The notes below the pieces were generated by a model. It saw nothing but the letters and a program-made list of their open reading frames with translations, was not told the DNA's origin and made no database searches. A DNA stretch of 18,223 bases, from NCBI GenBank assembly GCA_028291445.1, contig JAQGIA010000387.1:1-18223 (forward strand). Reading direction: 5' to 3'. This DNA is from Belnapia sp. (GTDB taxonomy: Bacteria; Pseudomonadota; Alphaproteobacteria; Acetobacterales; Acetobacteraceae). Positions within the stretch are counted from its first letter, which is position 1. Each line of letters starts with the position of its first letter. A program made the position numbers and the translations under genes. Below are positions 1-7,626 of this stretch, one piece after another.

Positions 1-510
1 CAGCGCCACCCAATCTCCGGAGGCAGCTCCCGGCTGGCCTGCCAGCAGGGTCGCCGGGGCAGCGCCGAGGGTTATCCGCATCATGCTTTCTGCAACCGTA
101 TCCTGCCCTTCCTCCAATGCGAGGAGGCGGCCGGCGGCGTTCCGTCGCACCGCCAATACGGGATGCAGGAGCTGGCGTAACACCCGGCCCTGCCGTGCCA
201 GGGCGCCGAGGACGCTGTCGACCAGGAAGGGCATGTCATCGGTCACGATCTCGACGACCGCATGCGGCCCGCCTACGGCGGCCGGGGGAAGCAAACGCAG
301 CCGCGCTGTTCCAGCCGGACGGTCCCGTGCCAGGGTGAAAAGGCTTGCGGCGCCGGCGGCCATGGCCTCCGGCGGCTCGAACTCAGCACTGGGCACATCG
401 GCATGCAGGCGGACGAGGAGCGCGACGGCCTCGGCTGGCAGGGTGGGCGCGAGGCGGACCAGGGCATCCTGCGCCAGGCGAAGCAATTCTAGCCGGGCTG
501 GCTCGGTCAT
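1..510 (-). CDS. NAD-specific glutamate dehydrogenase, large type (N-terminal part, truncated by window edge)
   Basis: The minus strand is open from ATG at 508-510 to base 1, giving 170 codons with no stop, so this is the start of a larger protein. Residues around 84-120 read VEIVTDDMPFLVDSVLGAL followed by a segment containing LHPVLAVRR. This is the characteristic N-terminal pattern of the large (~1600 residue) bacterial NAD-dependent glutamate dehydrogenases (Bac_GDH family), in which V-D-D-M-P-F-L-V-D-S precedes a regulatory ACT-like region. The family converts glutamate to 2-oxoglutarate and ammonia in the cytoplasm. The catalytic part lies outside the window and cannot be checked. The start is supported by a purine-rich GGGGGAG about 9 bases upstream. 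A nearby ATG at 514-516 runs into TGA after two codons, so it is not the start. The gene diverges from the JmjC gene across about 440 bp. The family call is from remembered motifs. Confidence 0.82.
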   Translation of the reverse strand, partial: MTEPARLELLRLAQDALVRLAPTLPAEAVALLVRLHADVPSAEFEPPEAMAAGAASLFTLARDRPAGTARLRLLPPAAVGGPHAVVEIVTDDMPFLVDSVLGALARQGRVLRQLLHPVLAVRRNAAGRLLALEEGQDTVAESMMRITLGAAPATLLAGQPGAASGDWVAL

Positions 511-947
511 CGCATTCGTCTCCCCCGTGGTGCGGCGCATCCTTCGCGGCCGGTACCCGCGAGTGCAAGCCTTGGCTGTAGCGGAGCCGCCGCCGGAGCT
601 TGCTTGGGCAATATAAATTGGTTGTTATCAAAAATATTATTCTATCGGGGATTGTAGCTTCATGTATCGAATTTGCAACGGAAAGCTGAGGAAAGTTCGT
701 AGGCTTGAATGCCCGCTTTTCGCTGCATCAAAGCCTTTCAGGGTCGGAATGCGGCCATCAGCCTTGGAACGGCCGGGGATCTCCAGATTGGACGGCTGCA
801 AATAGGAGATGCCGTGTCCAAGCCTGGGAATCCGCCTTGGCAAAAGCCTCTCGCCCGACCGCCAAGCCGACCGATCTCACTTTCCAAGATTCAATGCAGC
901 CTTCTGGCCGCCCTTTTCCATCGACGATCTGCTACATCTGGGCGGCC
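511..947. other. Divergent intergenic region between NAD-GDH and JmjC gene
   Basis: About 437 bases lie between two divergent start codons. Bases 607-700 are clearly more AT-rich than the surroundings (for example 610-645), as expected for promoters of both genes. I could not find a convincing -35/-10 pair: TATATT on the minus strand near 608-613 has TTGATA only 10 bases upstream. A long imperfect stem-loop occupies 763-822 and is listed separately. A short minus-strand reading frame (637-843) and an in-frame extension of the JmjC gene (705-947) are open here, but neither has a good ribosome binding site or recognisable protein content. Confidence 0.6.
763..822. repeat. Long imperfect inverted repeat (stem-loop) upstream of JmjC gene
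   Basis: The left arm reads CTTGGA, ACGGC, then after five unpaired bases ATCTCC. The right arm reads GGAGAT, GCCGT, one unpaired base, then TCCAAG. That makes 17 complementary pairs in three blocks around a 20-base loop (786-805). It lies about 125 bases before the likely JmjC start, in non-coding DNA. It could be a structured leader, a dispersed palindromic repeat (REP-like), or the remnant of a terminator or mobile repeat. No T-run follows it on the plus strand. Base pairing was read by eye. Confidence 0.5.
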
Positions 948-2168
948 ATGACCCTGACGCTAGCAGACCTCCTCGCTCCCATCACAACGGAGCAATTCTT
1001 CGCGGAATTCCATGACCGCAAGCCGCTGCATGTGCGCGGCGGGATGGCGAAATTCGCCCATGTCCTGTCCTGGCGCCAGATCAACCGGCTGCTCGACATG
1101 ACCCATATCTGGTCGGGCCATTCCTTGCAGGTGGTGATGGATGGCGTGCCGGTACCGCCCGAGCAGTATTGCGGCCGTGCCACCGGCCGCGACAACGCCC
1201 CGGTGCTGCAGCCCGAAGCGGCCCGCGTCAGGGACTGGGTGCAGCGCGGCGCCAGCCTGGTGATGAATGATGTCGACAGCCTCACGCCAGGCCTCGCCGC
1301 CGTCTCCACCGCGCTCGAAGCCGCCGGCCTCGGCAAGGCGCAGGGCAATGTCTATATTTCCTGGCAGAGCCACAAGGCCTTCCCGGCGCATTACGACACC
1401 CATGAAGTCTGGGCTGTGCAGGTCGAAGGCGAGAAGGTCTGGAACCTGTGGGAAGGCCGGGCCGACTGGCCGATCGCCCATCCCGTCTTCCGCAACCAGC
1501 CGCAAGCCCGGCACGAACAGGCCAAAGGCAAATTGCGGGAGCGCGTGCTGCTGCAGCCGGGCGATCTGCTCTATTTGCCGCGCGGCTGGTACCATGATGC
1601 GCTGGCGGAGGCTCCGGCATCGGTCCATGTCGCCTATGGCGTGCATGCGCCGCTGGGAATGGATTTGCTGAACATCCTGCTGGAGCGCGCCCTGTATGAC
1701 GTGGAATTCCGCAAACCGCTGCCACGCCAGGACGGCAGTGCGGCGGCGCGCTTCGCGCTCACGAATCGAGCTGGAGCGCTGGGCCAGCGGCTGGCCGAAC
1801 TATGTCGTGAGCCCAAGGTGATGGAAGTGCTGGAAGGCTTCGTCGGCGATTATCGCTTCCATCGTGGCGGCAACGACCTGTTGGCGGCGCGCGGTCTGGC
1901 GAGCCGGGTAGCGGAGGCCGGGCATGACGAAGCGCCGACCTGGCGCGTCGTCGCCATGGGCGCGAAGCCCGTGCGGCGAGGTGCCGAATGGGTGCTGAAG
2001 GCGCCGCAAGGCGTCCTCCCGCTACAGGGTGCGGAGGTTGAAGCCGCCGGCTGGCTGCTGGCCCGACCGGATGTGGCTGCTGCCGAGTTGCGTGCCGCCC
2101 ATCCCGGCGTGGATGCCGAAGCGCTGCTGGCCCGGCTGCGCGATGCCGGGTTGCTGGTCGCCGCCTGA
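948..2168 (+). CDS. JmjC/cupin-fold Fe(II)/2-oxoglutarate oxygenase (ribosomal-oxygenase-like)
   Basis: This is a 406-residue protein from ATG 948. Residues 148-152 are HYDTH, giving the HxD iron motif (H148, D150) in a context SHKAFPAHYDTHEVWAVQ. The matching distal histidine lies in PGDLLYLPRGWYHDAL (H216), with H227 (SVHVAYG) as an alternative. This layout is that of the JmjC/Cupin_4 family, which includes YcfD/RoxA, the L16 arginine hydroxylase, and human NO66/MINA. The last ~40 residues look like the winged-helix end seen in YcfD-type enzymes. Hydroxylation of a protein (perhaps ribosomal) residue is therefore inferred, and the true substrate is not visible here. The frame stays open upstream to 705, and ATG 894 is an alternative start. 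I chose 948 because recognisable family sequence begins there; no strong ribosome binding site supports either. Its TGA overlaps the next gene's ATG (TGATG). Confidence 0.85.
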   Translation: MTLTLADLLAPITTEQFFAEFHDRKPLHVRGGMAKFAHVLSWRQINRLLDMTHIWSGHSLQVVMDGVPVPPEQYCGRATGRDNAPVLQPEAARVRDWVQRGASLVMNDVDSLTPGLAAVSTALEAAGLGKAQGNVYISWQSHKAFPAHYDTHEVWAVQVEGEKVWNLWEGRADWPIAHPVFRNQPQARHEQAKGKLRERVLLQPGDLLYLPRGWYHDALAEAPASVHVAYGVHAPLGMDLLNILLERALYDVEFRKPLPRQDGSAAARFALTNRAGALGQRLAELCREPKVMEVLEGFVGDYRFHRGGNDLLAARGLASRVAEAGHDEAPTWRVVAMGAKPVRRGAEWVLKAPQGVLPLQGAEVEAAGWLLARPDVAAAELRAAHPGVDAEALLARLRDAGLLVAA

Positions 2169-2578
2169 TGCACTTTCTGCTGGTGTTCCTGCTGCTGCCC
2201 GGACTGGCGGTGGCGCAGCCACGGCCCTTCACCTGCGTCGGCGCCGAGAAGCTGGAGGATGATGTCTTCGCCATTCCCTTCGGCCGGGGTGCCGCAGCCC
2301 TGGGACAGGCGGCGGAAACCAACCTCAGCGCGGCGGCGGCACGGGCCAAGCAGGCCCCTGACCGGATGCTTTGCGTGCTTGGGCATGTCGGGCCGCAGGA
2401 AGGCGGTGCGCAGGCGGGCAGCCAATTGGCGGCGCGGCGGGCCGGGGCGGTGGCCATGGCGCTGGCGCGGCTCGGGGTGGAGCGCGACCGCATTCGCGCC
2501 GAGGCCCGACGTGCGGCCTTCGCTCGCAGTGCGGCCCCGGCGGAGCGAAGCGTAACAGTCGTATTGCTACCGCCGTGA
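2168..2578 (+). CDS. Small secreted OmpA-like protein
   Basis: A 136-residue protein starts with a clear signal peptide (hydrophobic residues 3-14, LAVA then Q17, so cleavage is likely after A16). The mature part has CVLGHVG near residues 68-74. It then has AARRAGAVAMALARLGVERD around 88-107 and RSVTVVLLPP at the C-terminus. This order resembles the C-terminal OmpA-like peptidoglycan-binding fold (GH...xxLsxxRAxaVxxxLxxxGVxxxRI...RxVxxxL). The classical motif is degenerate: the NRRVE-type end is only weakly kept, and the protein is short. Location in the periplasm or outer membrane is inferred from the signal peptide. The ATG shares bases with the stop of the JmjC gene, so the two are probably co-translated, although no functional link is evident. 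Confidence 0.7.
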   Translation: MHFLLVFLLLPGLAVAQPRPFTCVGAEKLEDDVFAIPFGRGAAALGQAAETNLSAAAARAKQAPDRMLCVLGHVGPQEGGAQAGSQLAARRAGAVAMALARLGVERDRIRAEARRAAFARSAAPAERSVTVVLLPP

Positions 2579-2695
2579 CGCGCGGCACCAGGACAAATGC
2601 TTTGGCCAAGCCCCATTCACGGGCGTCACCGACCTATCCCTGACCACTGCTGACGCTGCCTTCCCGATTGGCAACTCCGCCGCCTGAAGCCTGCA

Positions 2696-3961
2696 TCAGC
2701 CAGCCTGGGCAAGCTCCAGCCTCGGCAAGACCGTATTGATCACCGCAGCGTTTCGCACACGCTCCGGCAAGGCCAGGACGTTCCATTCATCGAAGCTTTC
2801 GCCGTCCCACTCGGGCTGGACATGCGGCGCCTGTGCGTCGTCGAGGAAGTCGTAGCCAAGTTCCTCCAGCAGACGATAGACGTCGCGGTAATCGTATCCA
2901 GCCCGGCGCATCGAGCGGGGCGCGATCTCCAGGTAGACGACCGGCCGCGCCTTCTCCAACACTTGGCGCGCCCCCTTCAGCACATAGAATTCGTAGGACT
3001 GCACATCCATCTTGAGAAATCCGACAGCGGCATGGTCGATGCCTTCGGCGGTGAGGACCGCATCGAGCGGCTCCACCGCCACAGTCTCGCCCTGCGCGGC
3101 GGCGGCACCATCGGGTTGGATGCCGAGCGCCCCGAAATTGGTGAAGCTGCGATAGTTGATCGGATACATCCGCATCGTCGCCGAGCCTGCACCGAGCCCC
3201 TTGCGATACGGGATGACATTGCGGCAGCCGTTCAGGACCAGATTGGCGTTCAGCAGATTGAACATCTGCATCTGTGGCTCGAAGGCGAGGACCCGGCCCT
3301 GGTCGCCGACCAGACGAGAGAGGACGACCGTGTGATGTCCGATATTGGCCCCGACATCCGCCACCACCTGGCCGTCTGACACAAAGCGTTCGAAGATCCG
3401 TATGCTGTCAGGCTCCCAGACGCGATTTGCCGCCAGATGATCGGCAACGCCGGTATCGGTCCGCAGCGCCATGAACTGGCCGTGAATGCCGTCGATGAGG
3501 CGGCATACCGGGCCAAGGGGCTGGCCTAGTTCGGGGTAGAAGACACCGCCGTCGCCCCGCAGGCCGAGAAACCAGATCTGGCAGTTGCGGGATGCTTCTT
3601 GTCGGGTCCCTGTCACCTCGATCCGCAGCGGCCTGGCTTCACCGGCCGACACAACCGGGATTTCCAGGATCCCGCTGTCCTCCTGCGTGGCATAGAGGTC
3701 GTGGATCGAATAGGCCTTGGCATCCCGTACCAGCACCCGCCCGGACCAGCCATGCCGGGTCAGCAGCAAGCGCCAGGGACCCGGCGGCAGGCGCAACTCC
3801 AGCCAGGCACCAGCGGCTTCCGCATAGATCGTTGCCCTTCGGGTATAGGGGCTGATGCGGACACCCCAATCGCCCGCACAGGCATACTCAAGCTCACCGA
3901 TCGCCGGTGCGCCATCCGGACCTGCCACGCCGCCGATCAGTCGGCCAGTTGCGTTCACCAT
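2696..3961 (-). CDS. FkbM-family SAM-dependent methyltransferase with N-terminal extension
   Basis: This is a 421-residue protein if started at ATG 3959-3961, which has GAAGGAAATCC (AAGGA, good spacing) just upstream. An upstream in-frame ATG at 4027 would add 22 residues but has no ribosome binding site. The SAM-binding motif VVADVGANIGHHTVVLSR sits at about 199-216, with the acidic residue of LAFEPQ at 228. Later come LKMDVQSYEFYVLKGA (about 316-331) and PVVYLEIAPR. This is the FkbM (Methyltransf_21) pattern, usually O-methylation of sugars or polyketides. The first ~140 residues are a beta-rich segment not typical of the core domain and could bind substrate. It is the last gene of a minus-strand cassette with a TPR protein and a two-domain glycosyltransferase, so a glycan hydroxyl is the likely substrate (inference). 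Confidence 0.85.
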   Translation of the reverse strand: MVNATGRLIGGVAGPDGAPAIGELEYACAGDWGVRISPYTRRATIYAEAAGAWLELRLPPGPWRLLLTRHGWSGRVLVRDAKAYSIHDLYATQEDSGILEIPVVSAGEARPLRIEVTGTRQEASRNCQIWFLGLRGDGGVFYPELGQPLGPVCRLIDGIHGQFMALRTDTGVADHLAANRVWEPDSIRIFERFVSDGQVVADVGANIGHHTVVLSRLVGDQGRVLAFEPQMQMFNLLNANLVLNGCRNVIPYRKGLGAGSATMRMYPINYRSFTNFGALGIQPDGAAAAQGETVAVEPLDAVLTAEGIDHAAVGFLKMDVQSYEFYVLKGARQVLEKARPVVYLEIAPRSMRRAGYDYRDVYRLLEELGYDFLDDAQAPHVQPEWDGESFDEWNVLALPERVRNAAVINTVLPRLELAQAG

Positions 3962-4089
3962 GGATTTCCTTCGCGGCGATTGCGAGAGCAGCGTGTTGCC
4001 TGAGTTGAGGCTTTGGGTCGGGTCCATTACCAGAGCAAACCCATCTCGGGCGGATGCACCTAGGTGATATCCGCCGCGATGAAGCGGCT

Positions 4090-4518
4090 CTAGCCGGCGT
4101 CGGTCTGTATCCGGTGATGCAGGTCGAAGCCGTGGCGTGGATGGGCCAGGACATGGTCGCGCAGCGCTGCACCAGCCGCCGTCGCTGCCGTGGCGGCGAC
4201 CCGCTCCGCCGCCAGCAGCGCGTCCAGGGCAACCTCCAGGGCCTTCTGGCTACGCTCCTGGAACTGCATGTCTGCTGCGCCAGGACCGGCCCTCGGACGA
4301 CGATTGAGCGGGCCACCGCGGAACCGCTCTGCCGGGGCGCGCAAGGCCGCTTCGATGTCGGGATAAGGTTTCAGCGAATCGCGCCGCAGCAGCAGATGCG
4401 CCAGAAGCTCGGGCCAGGAGCCGACGTCTTCAGCCAGCCGATGGGCCGCGGCAGGATCGGCTGCGCCAGGCTCCAGCATGGTCAACACGCGACGAACGGC
4501 ATCAGCGCTGAACTGCAT
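4090..4518 (-). CDS. Hypothetical protein (142 aa), between glycosyltransferase and FkbM gene
   Basis: I do not recognise this protein. The ATG at 4516-4518 lies one base after the TGA (4520-4522) of the glycosyltransferase gene, a sign of translational coupling, with GAGG about 8 bases upstream. The product is about 142 residues, helical and Ala/Arg/Leu-rich, with no signal peptide and no membrane segment. Visible landmarks are SWPELLAHLLLRRDSLKPYP (about 34-53), an Arg/Gly/Pro-rich linker, and a long Ala-rich helix from about 85. It ends in HGFDLHHRIQTDAG. Its position suggests a partner or accessory factor of the glycan-modifying enzymes, but this is inference only. A 128-base gap separates it from the FkbM start. 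Confidence 0.7.
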   Translation of the reverse strand: MQFSADAVRRVLTMLEPGAADPAAAHRLAEDVGSWPELLAHLLLRRDSLKPYPDIEAALRAPAERFRGGPLNRRPRAGPGAADMQFQERSQKALEVALDALLAAERVAATAATAAGAALRDHVLAHPRHGFDLHHRIQTDAG

Positions 4519-4519
4519 C

Positions 4520-6736
4520 TCAGGCAGCCTCCCATCGCTCGCGGGACATGGCTGCGGCCTGGCGGAAGCCGGGTTCGAGTTGGTCGACCATGGCCGCGAC
4601 AGTGAATCGCTCGGTGAAGCTGCGCCGGGCGCCGGCGCCGAGACGATGGCGCAGCGCCGCATCCTGGCCGAGGCGCAGGACCGCCGCGGTGATGCCCAGT
4701 GCGGCGTCCGGCCCGTCCGGGATCAGATAACCATCCTGGTCGTCGGTCACCACCTCGACCAAGCCACCCGTCGCAAGCGCCACCACGGGCTTGCCCGCGG
4801 CCATCGCCTCGATCGCCACCAGTCCGAAGGATTCGTAGCGGCTCGGCACCATCACCACGTCGCAGTCGCGATAGGCTTGTTCCAACAATGCGCGGTCGAG
4901 CACGCCGAGGAACCGGATGCGAGGATGATCGCTCATTGCCGTGGCAACGGGCTCGGACAGCGAGTCCAAGGCCTGCTGGTCGAGTTCTCCGCCGGCAAAC
5001 ACGAACTCCGCTTCGGGCAATGCCGCGACGAGGGCAAGCGCCGCCTCCGCCGCCAGATCGAAGCCCTTGCGCGGCTCGAACCGGCCGACAAACAGGACCT
5101 GGTAGCCAGGATGCGGCAGAGGCGCGGGCTGGTCCTGCAGCAGGTCATAGGTGCCATGCGGCGCGAAGACGATGCGGCTTTCCGGCAGGATGATGCCATA
5201 GGCCGCCTCGAGGTCAGCGATCACGGCCCGGGAATTCGCCAGCAGCAGCGGGGCGGTGGACAGGGCGGCGGCCTCCGCCGCGATCATCTTCCGCACCATG
5301 AAATGCTCGTAGAGCGGCCGGGCCGCCCATTCCGGCTTGAAGGCCCGGGCCAGGGCGTAGCTGGTGTGCAGGCTCATCACAACCGCGATGCTGGGATCAT
5401 GCAGGCAGGCGACCGCCTCCAGATCCCAGATCGGGAAGGACAGGACATCGAGGCCAAAATTCTTGAGTGCCTCCACCTCCCGCCGGACCCGGTTGTTCCA
5501 GGCGGCAATATTCGGTGGCAGGTCCAGATCAAGAGTTAGAGCCTCGGCCCCGACGGGATCGGGCCGCAGCGCATGCAGCCAGAGACCGTCGCGCTGGGTG
5601 ACGCTTTCCTCGCCATCCGCCTGGGTGATGACATGGACGATATGGCCACGGCGGAGCAGTTCCCGCGCCACCATCGCCGTCCAGCGGGCGATGCCGGCAT
5701 CCGCCTGCGGTGGAAAGCCTTGGCTGACCATGCAGATGCGCAGACCAGCAGCGGGCACGAAGCGCTGGAAGGGGCCAGGGATGGCCGAAAGGTCGAGATC
5801 GGCCCTGGCACGGTGACCCGTGCGCCGTGCCAATGCGGCACCCGCATTCAGGCCGAGCGCCAGATCCTGATCGAGGGATTGCCGATGCTCGTGGCCGATC
5901 TGGCCTTCCGTTTCGAAGAAGGCGTTGCATGCGGCCAGTTCGGTCCGGTAGCGGGTAATTTCCTCCGCCGCGCGGGGAGCGTTCTGGGCGGCGCCATGCT
6001 GGGCCACGAAATACCCCTTGCTGACGGCCGAGGGGTAGAGCGTCCGGGCGATGCGCGCTGCATTGCGGATGCCGCTGGGCGCGAATTGGTGAAAGACCAA
6101 CGCGGTCGGTTCGTAACGCACATGCCAGCCGGCATCGACGATGCGCAGGCAGACATCGGTTTCGTCCAGCAGGTAGGCAAAGGCGTGGTCGAAGCCGCCG
6201 ACCTGCCGCAGCGCCGCCATCCGGAAACTGGAGTTGGTCCCGAGCAGGCTGGGATAGAAGGGCGAGCCGGGACGGTTCAGCGGCCGCTCGTCGAAGAAAT
6301 CGGAGACCGGATAGGCATTGCCGTAGCGATCGCAGATGGTCTTGCGGGCCTGCCAGCGGGTGCCCGTATTATCCACGGTAAAGCCCCCGACCGCACCGAC
6401 CACCGGGTCGGCATATTGCGTCGCCAGGCAGGTCAGCCAGTCGGGATGCGGCACGGCATCGTCATCGATGAAGGCGACGATGTCGCCGGCAGCGGCGGCG
6501 ATGCCGAGGTTCCGCGACACCGACAGATTTTGGTCCCGGCACTGCCGCAGCTTGAGGCGCGAGGACCATTCGGCCAGCACCGCATCCGTGCCGTCGGTCG
6601 AGGGGCCGTTCACCACCACGACTTCAAAGGCGTCGTAATGCAGGCCGCTGAGGCCATGCAGCGCGCTGCGCAGGGTGGTGGCCCGGTTGCAGGTATTGAT
6701 GACGATGCTGATTGCAGGCTTGTGCATGGCCGTCAT
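4520..6736 (-). CDS. Two-domain glycosyltransferase (GT2 + GT4 fusion)
   Basis: This 738-residue protein carries two different glycosyltransferase folds. Residues 8-235 are a GT2 (GT-A) domain: ISIVINTCNRATTLRSAL at the start, VVVNGPSTDGT (40-50), the metal-binding IDDDAVPHPDW (90-100), and LDETDVCLR (190-198) as the acid/base region. Residues 332-730 are a GT4 (GT-B) domain: LRICMVSQGFPPQADAGIAR, VLFVGRFEPRKGFD (547-560) and PSRYESFGLVAIEAMAAGKP (631-650), with the retaining E-x7-E pair E635/E643. It probably adds two sugars in sequence to a growing surface or protein-linked glycan in the cytoplasm; donors cannot be read from sequence. The linker (236-331) is helical. The start overlaps the stop of the TPR gene (ATGA at 6733-6736). 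A second ATG at 6727 is possible. Confidence 0.9.
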   Translation of the reverse strand: MTAMHKPAISIVINTCNRATTLRSALHGLSGLHYDAFEVVVVNGPSTDGTDAVLAEWSSRLKLRQCRDQNLSVSRNLGIAAAAGDIVAFIDDDAVPHPDWLTCLATQYADPVVGAVGGFTVDNTGTRWQARKTICDRYGNAYPVSDFFDERPLNRPGSPFYPSLLGTNSSFRMAALRQVGGFDHAFAYLLDETDVCLRIVDAGWHVRYEPTALVFHQFAPSGIRNAARIARTLYPSAVSKGYFVAQHGAAQNAPRAAEEITRYRTELAACNAFFETEGQIGHEHRQSLDQDLALGLNAGAALARRTGHRARADLDLSAIPGPFQRFVPAAGLRICMVSQGFPPQADAGIARWTAMVARELLRRGHIVHVITQADGEESVTQRDGLWLHALRPDPVGAEALTLDLDLPPNIAAWNNRVRREVEALKNFGLDVLSFPIWDLEAVACLHDPSIAVVMSLHTSYALARAFKPEWAARPLYEHFMVRKMIAAEAAALSTAPLLLANSRAVIADLEAAYGIILPESRIVFAPHGTYDLLQDQPAPLPHPGYQVLFVGRFEPRKGFDLAAEAALALVAALPEAEFVFAGGELDQQALDSLSEPVATAMSDHPRIRFLGVLDRALLEQAYRDCDVVMVPSRYESFGLVAIEAMAAGKPVVALATGGLVEVVTDDQDGYLIPDGPDAALGITAAVLRLGQDAALRHRLGAGARRSFTERFTVAAMVDQLEPGFRQAAAMSRERWEAA

Positions 6737-7626
6737 GTCGTCTGGGCCAGAAGCAGCATCAGGTCCCGGTTTGCGACCACGGTGCCGTTGCCGGCAAGCA
6801 GGTTGAGCAGTACGGCACGCCTGGTCCGTGCCTCGCGCATCAGCGGCAGGATCTCTTCGACCAATCTCGCCGGCCGGTGCAGCAGCAGCGCAAAGGCCAG
6901 CTCGATATCGTCGCGGCAGGGCGCCTCATCCAATGGCAGCAGCGGCGGCGCGACAGGCACTCCGAGCGGCAGCGGCACCGGGATTGTCTGATGGCCGAGC
7001 AGGCTGGCGACATGGGCGATATGGTCCGGCAAATCCGCCGGGGTTTCCCCAAGAGCCAGCGCCGAGCGGTAGGCAACCTCGGCATCCGGCAATTTGCCCT
7101 GCTCCTTCAGGGCATGGCCATATTGCACCATATAGCCGCTATGCAGCGGGTAGAGAGCCAGCGACCGCCAGTAGAGGTATTCGGCATCCCCCCAATGCTG
7201 CCGGTCGCGCGCCGTGTCGGCCCGGGCGATGAGGCTGGTGAACTCGAGGTCCAGCGTCGCGGCGGCAAGGGAAAGCCGGACGGCGTTGCGCCGGTCTATT
7301 CCCTGATGCGGAACTTCCCGCAGCAATTCGTGGGCTGCCTGGAGCTGTCCCTGGCTCAACAGAAGCCGGGCCGCGGCCAGCATCGGATTGGGCACCGTGG
7401 TTGCTGCCACCTCGGCCGACGGCATGTCGGGCGGGTCCAGGGTGGGACTCAACCACGATGGGGAGGAGCCGACCTCCGCATCCACCCGGCCATTCCTGTC
7501 CTGAAGGGCGCTATTGCGACTTGAACCGGTTCGCCCGGCTTCATCCGGCGGGACCAGGAGCTGGTCGACAAGGGTGGCTGCAGGTCGGCCCGACCAAGCG
7601 ACCGAAGTCAGCAACGCAGTGTTCAT
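6733..7626 (-). CDS. TPR-repeat protein, first gene of the glycan cassette
   Basis: A protein of 297 residues from ATG 7624-7626, which has AAGG eight bases upstream. An in-frame ATG at 7714-7716 would add 30 residues, but it lacks a ribosome binding site and its codons are less GC-rich at third positions. Residues about 131-200 form TPR-like helix pairs: LIARADTARDRQHWGDAEYL, then SLALYPLHSGYMVQYGHALK and EQGKLPDAEVAYRSALALGE. The N-terminal ~80 residues are low complexity. There is no signal peptide or membrane segment. TPR proteins commonly precede glycosyltransferase and FkbM genes and may act as scaffolds or acceptor recognition modules; that role is inferred here. The stop codon overlaps the glycosyltransferase start by four bases, indicating coupled translation. 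Confidence 0.78.
   Translation of the reverse strand: MNTALLTSVAWSGRPAATLVDQLLVPPDEAGRTGSSRNSALQDRNGRVDAEVGSSPSWLSPTLDPPDMPSAEVAATTVPNPMLAAARLLLSQGQLQAAHELLREVPHQGIDRRNAVRLSLAAATLDLEFTSLIARADTARDRQHWGDAEYLYWRSLALYPLHSGYMVQYGHALKEQGKLPDAEVAYRSALALGETPADLPDHIAHVASLLGHQTIPVPLPLGVPVAPPLLPLDEAPCRDDIELAFALLLHRPARLVEEILPLMREARTRRAVLLNLLAGNGTVVANRDLMLLLAQTT

Noticed and set aside
1759..2616. Minus-strand frame of 285 codons
   Set aside because: It is opposite the end of the JmjC gene and the OmpA-like gene, with Arg/Pro/Ser-rich composition and no motif.
4565..4590. tRNA-like GGTTCGAGTT segment
   Set aside because: It lies inside the glycosyltransferase gene with no cloverleaf arms around it.
4478..6991. 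Long plus-strand open frames opposite the glycosyltransferase
   Set aside because: The minus strand carries clear GT2 and GT4 motifs. The plus frames give His/Arg/Gln-rich sequence with no family pattern.
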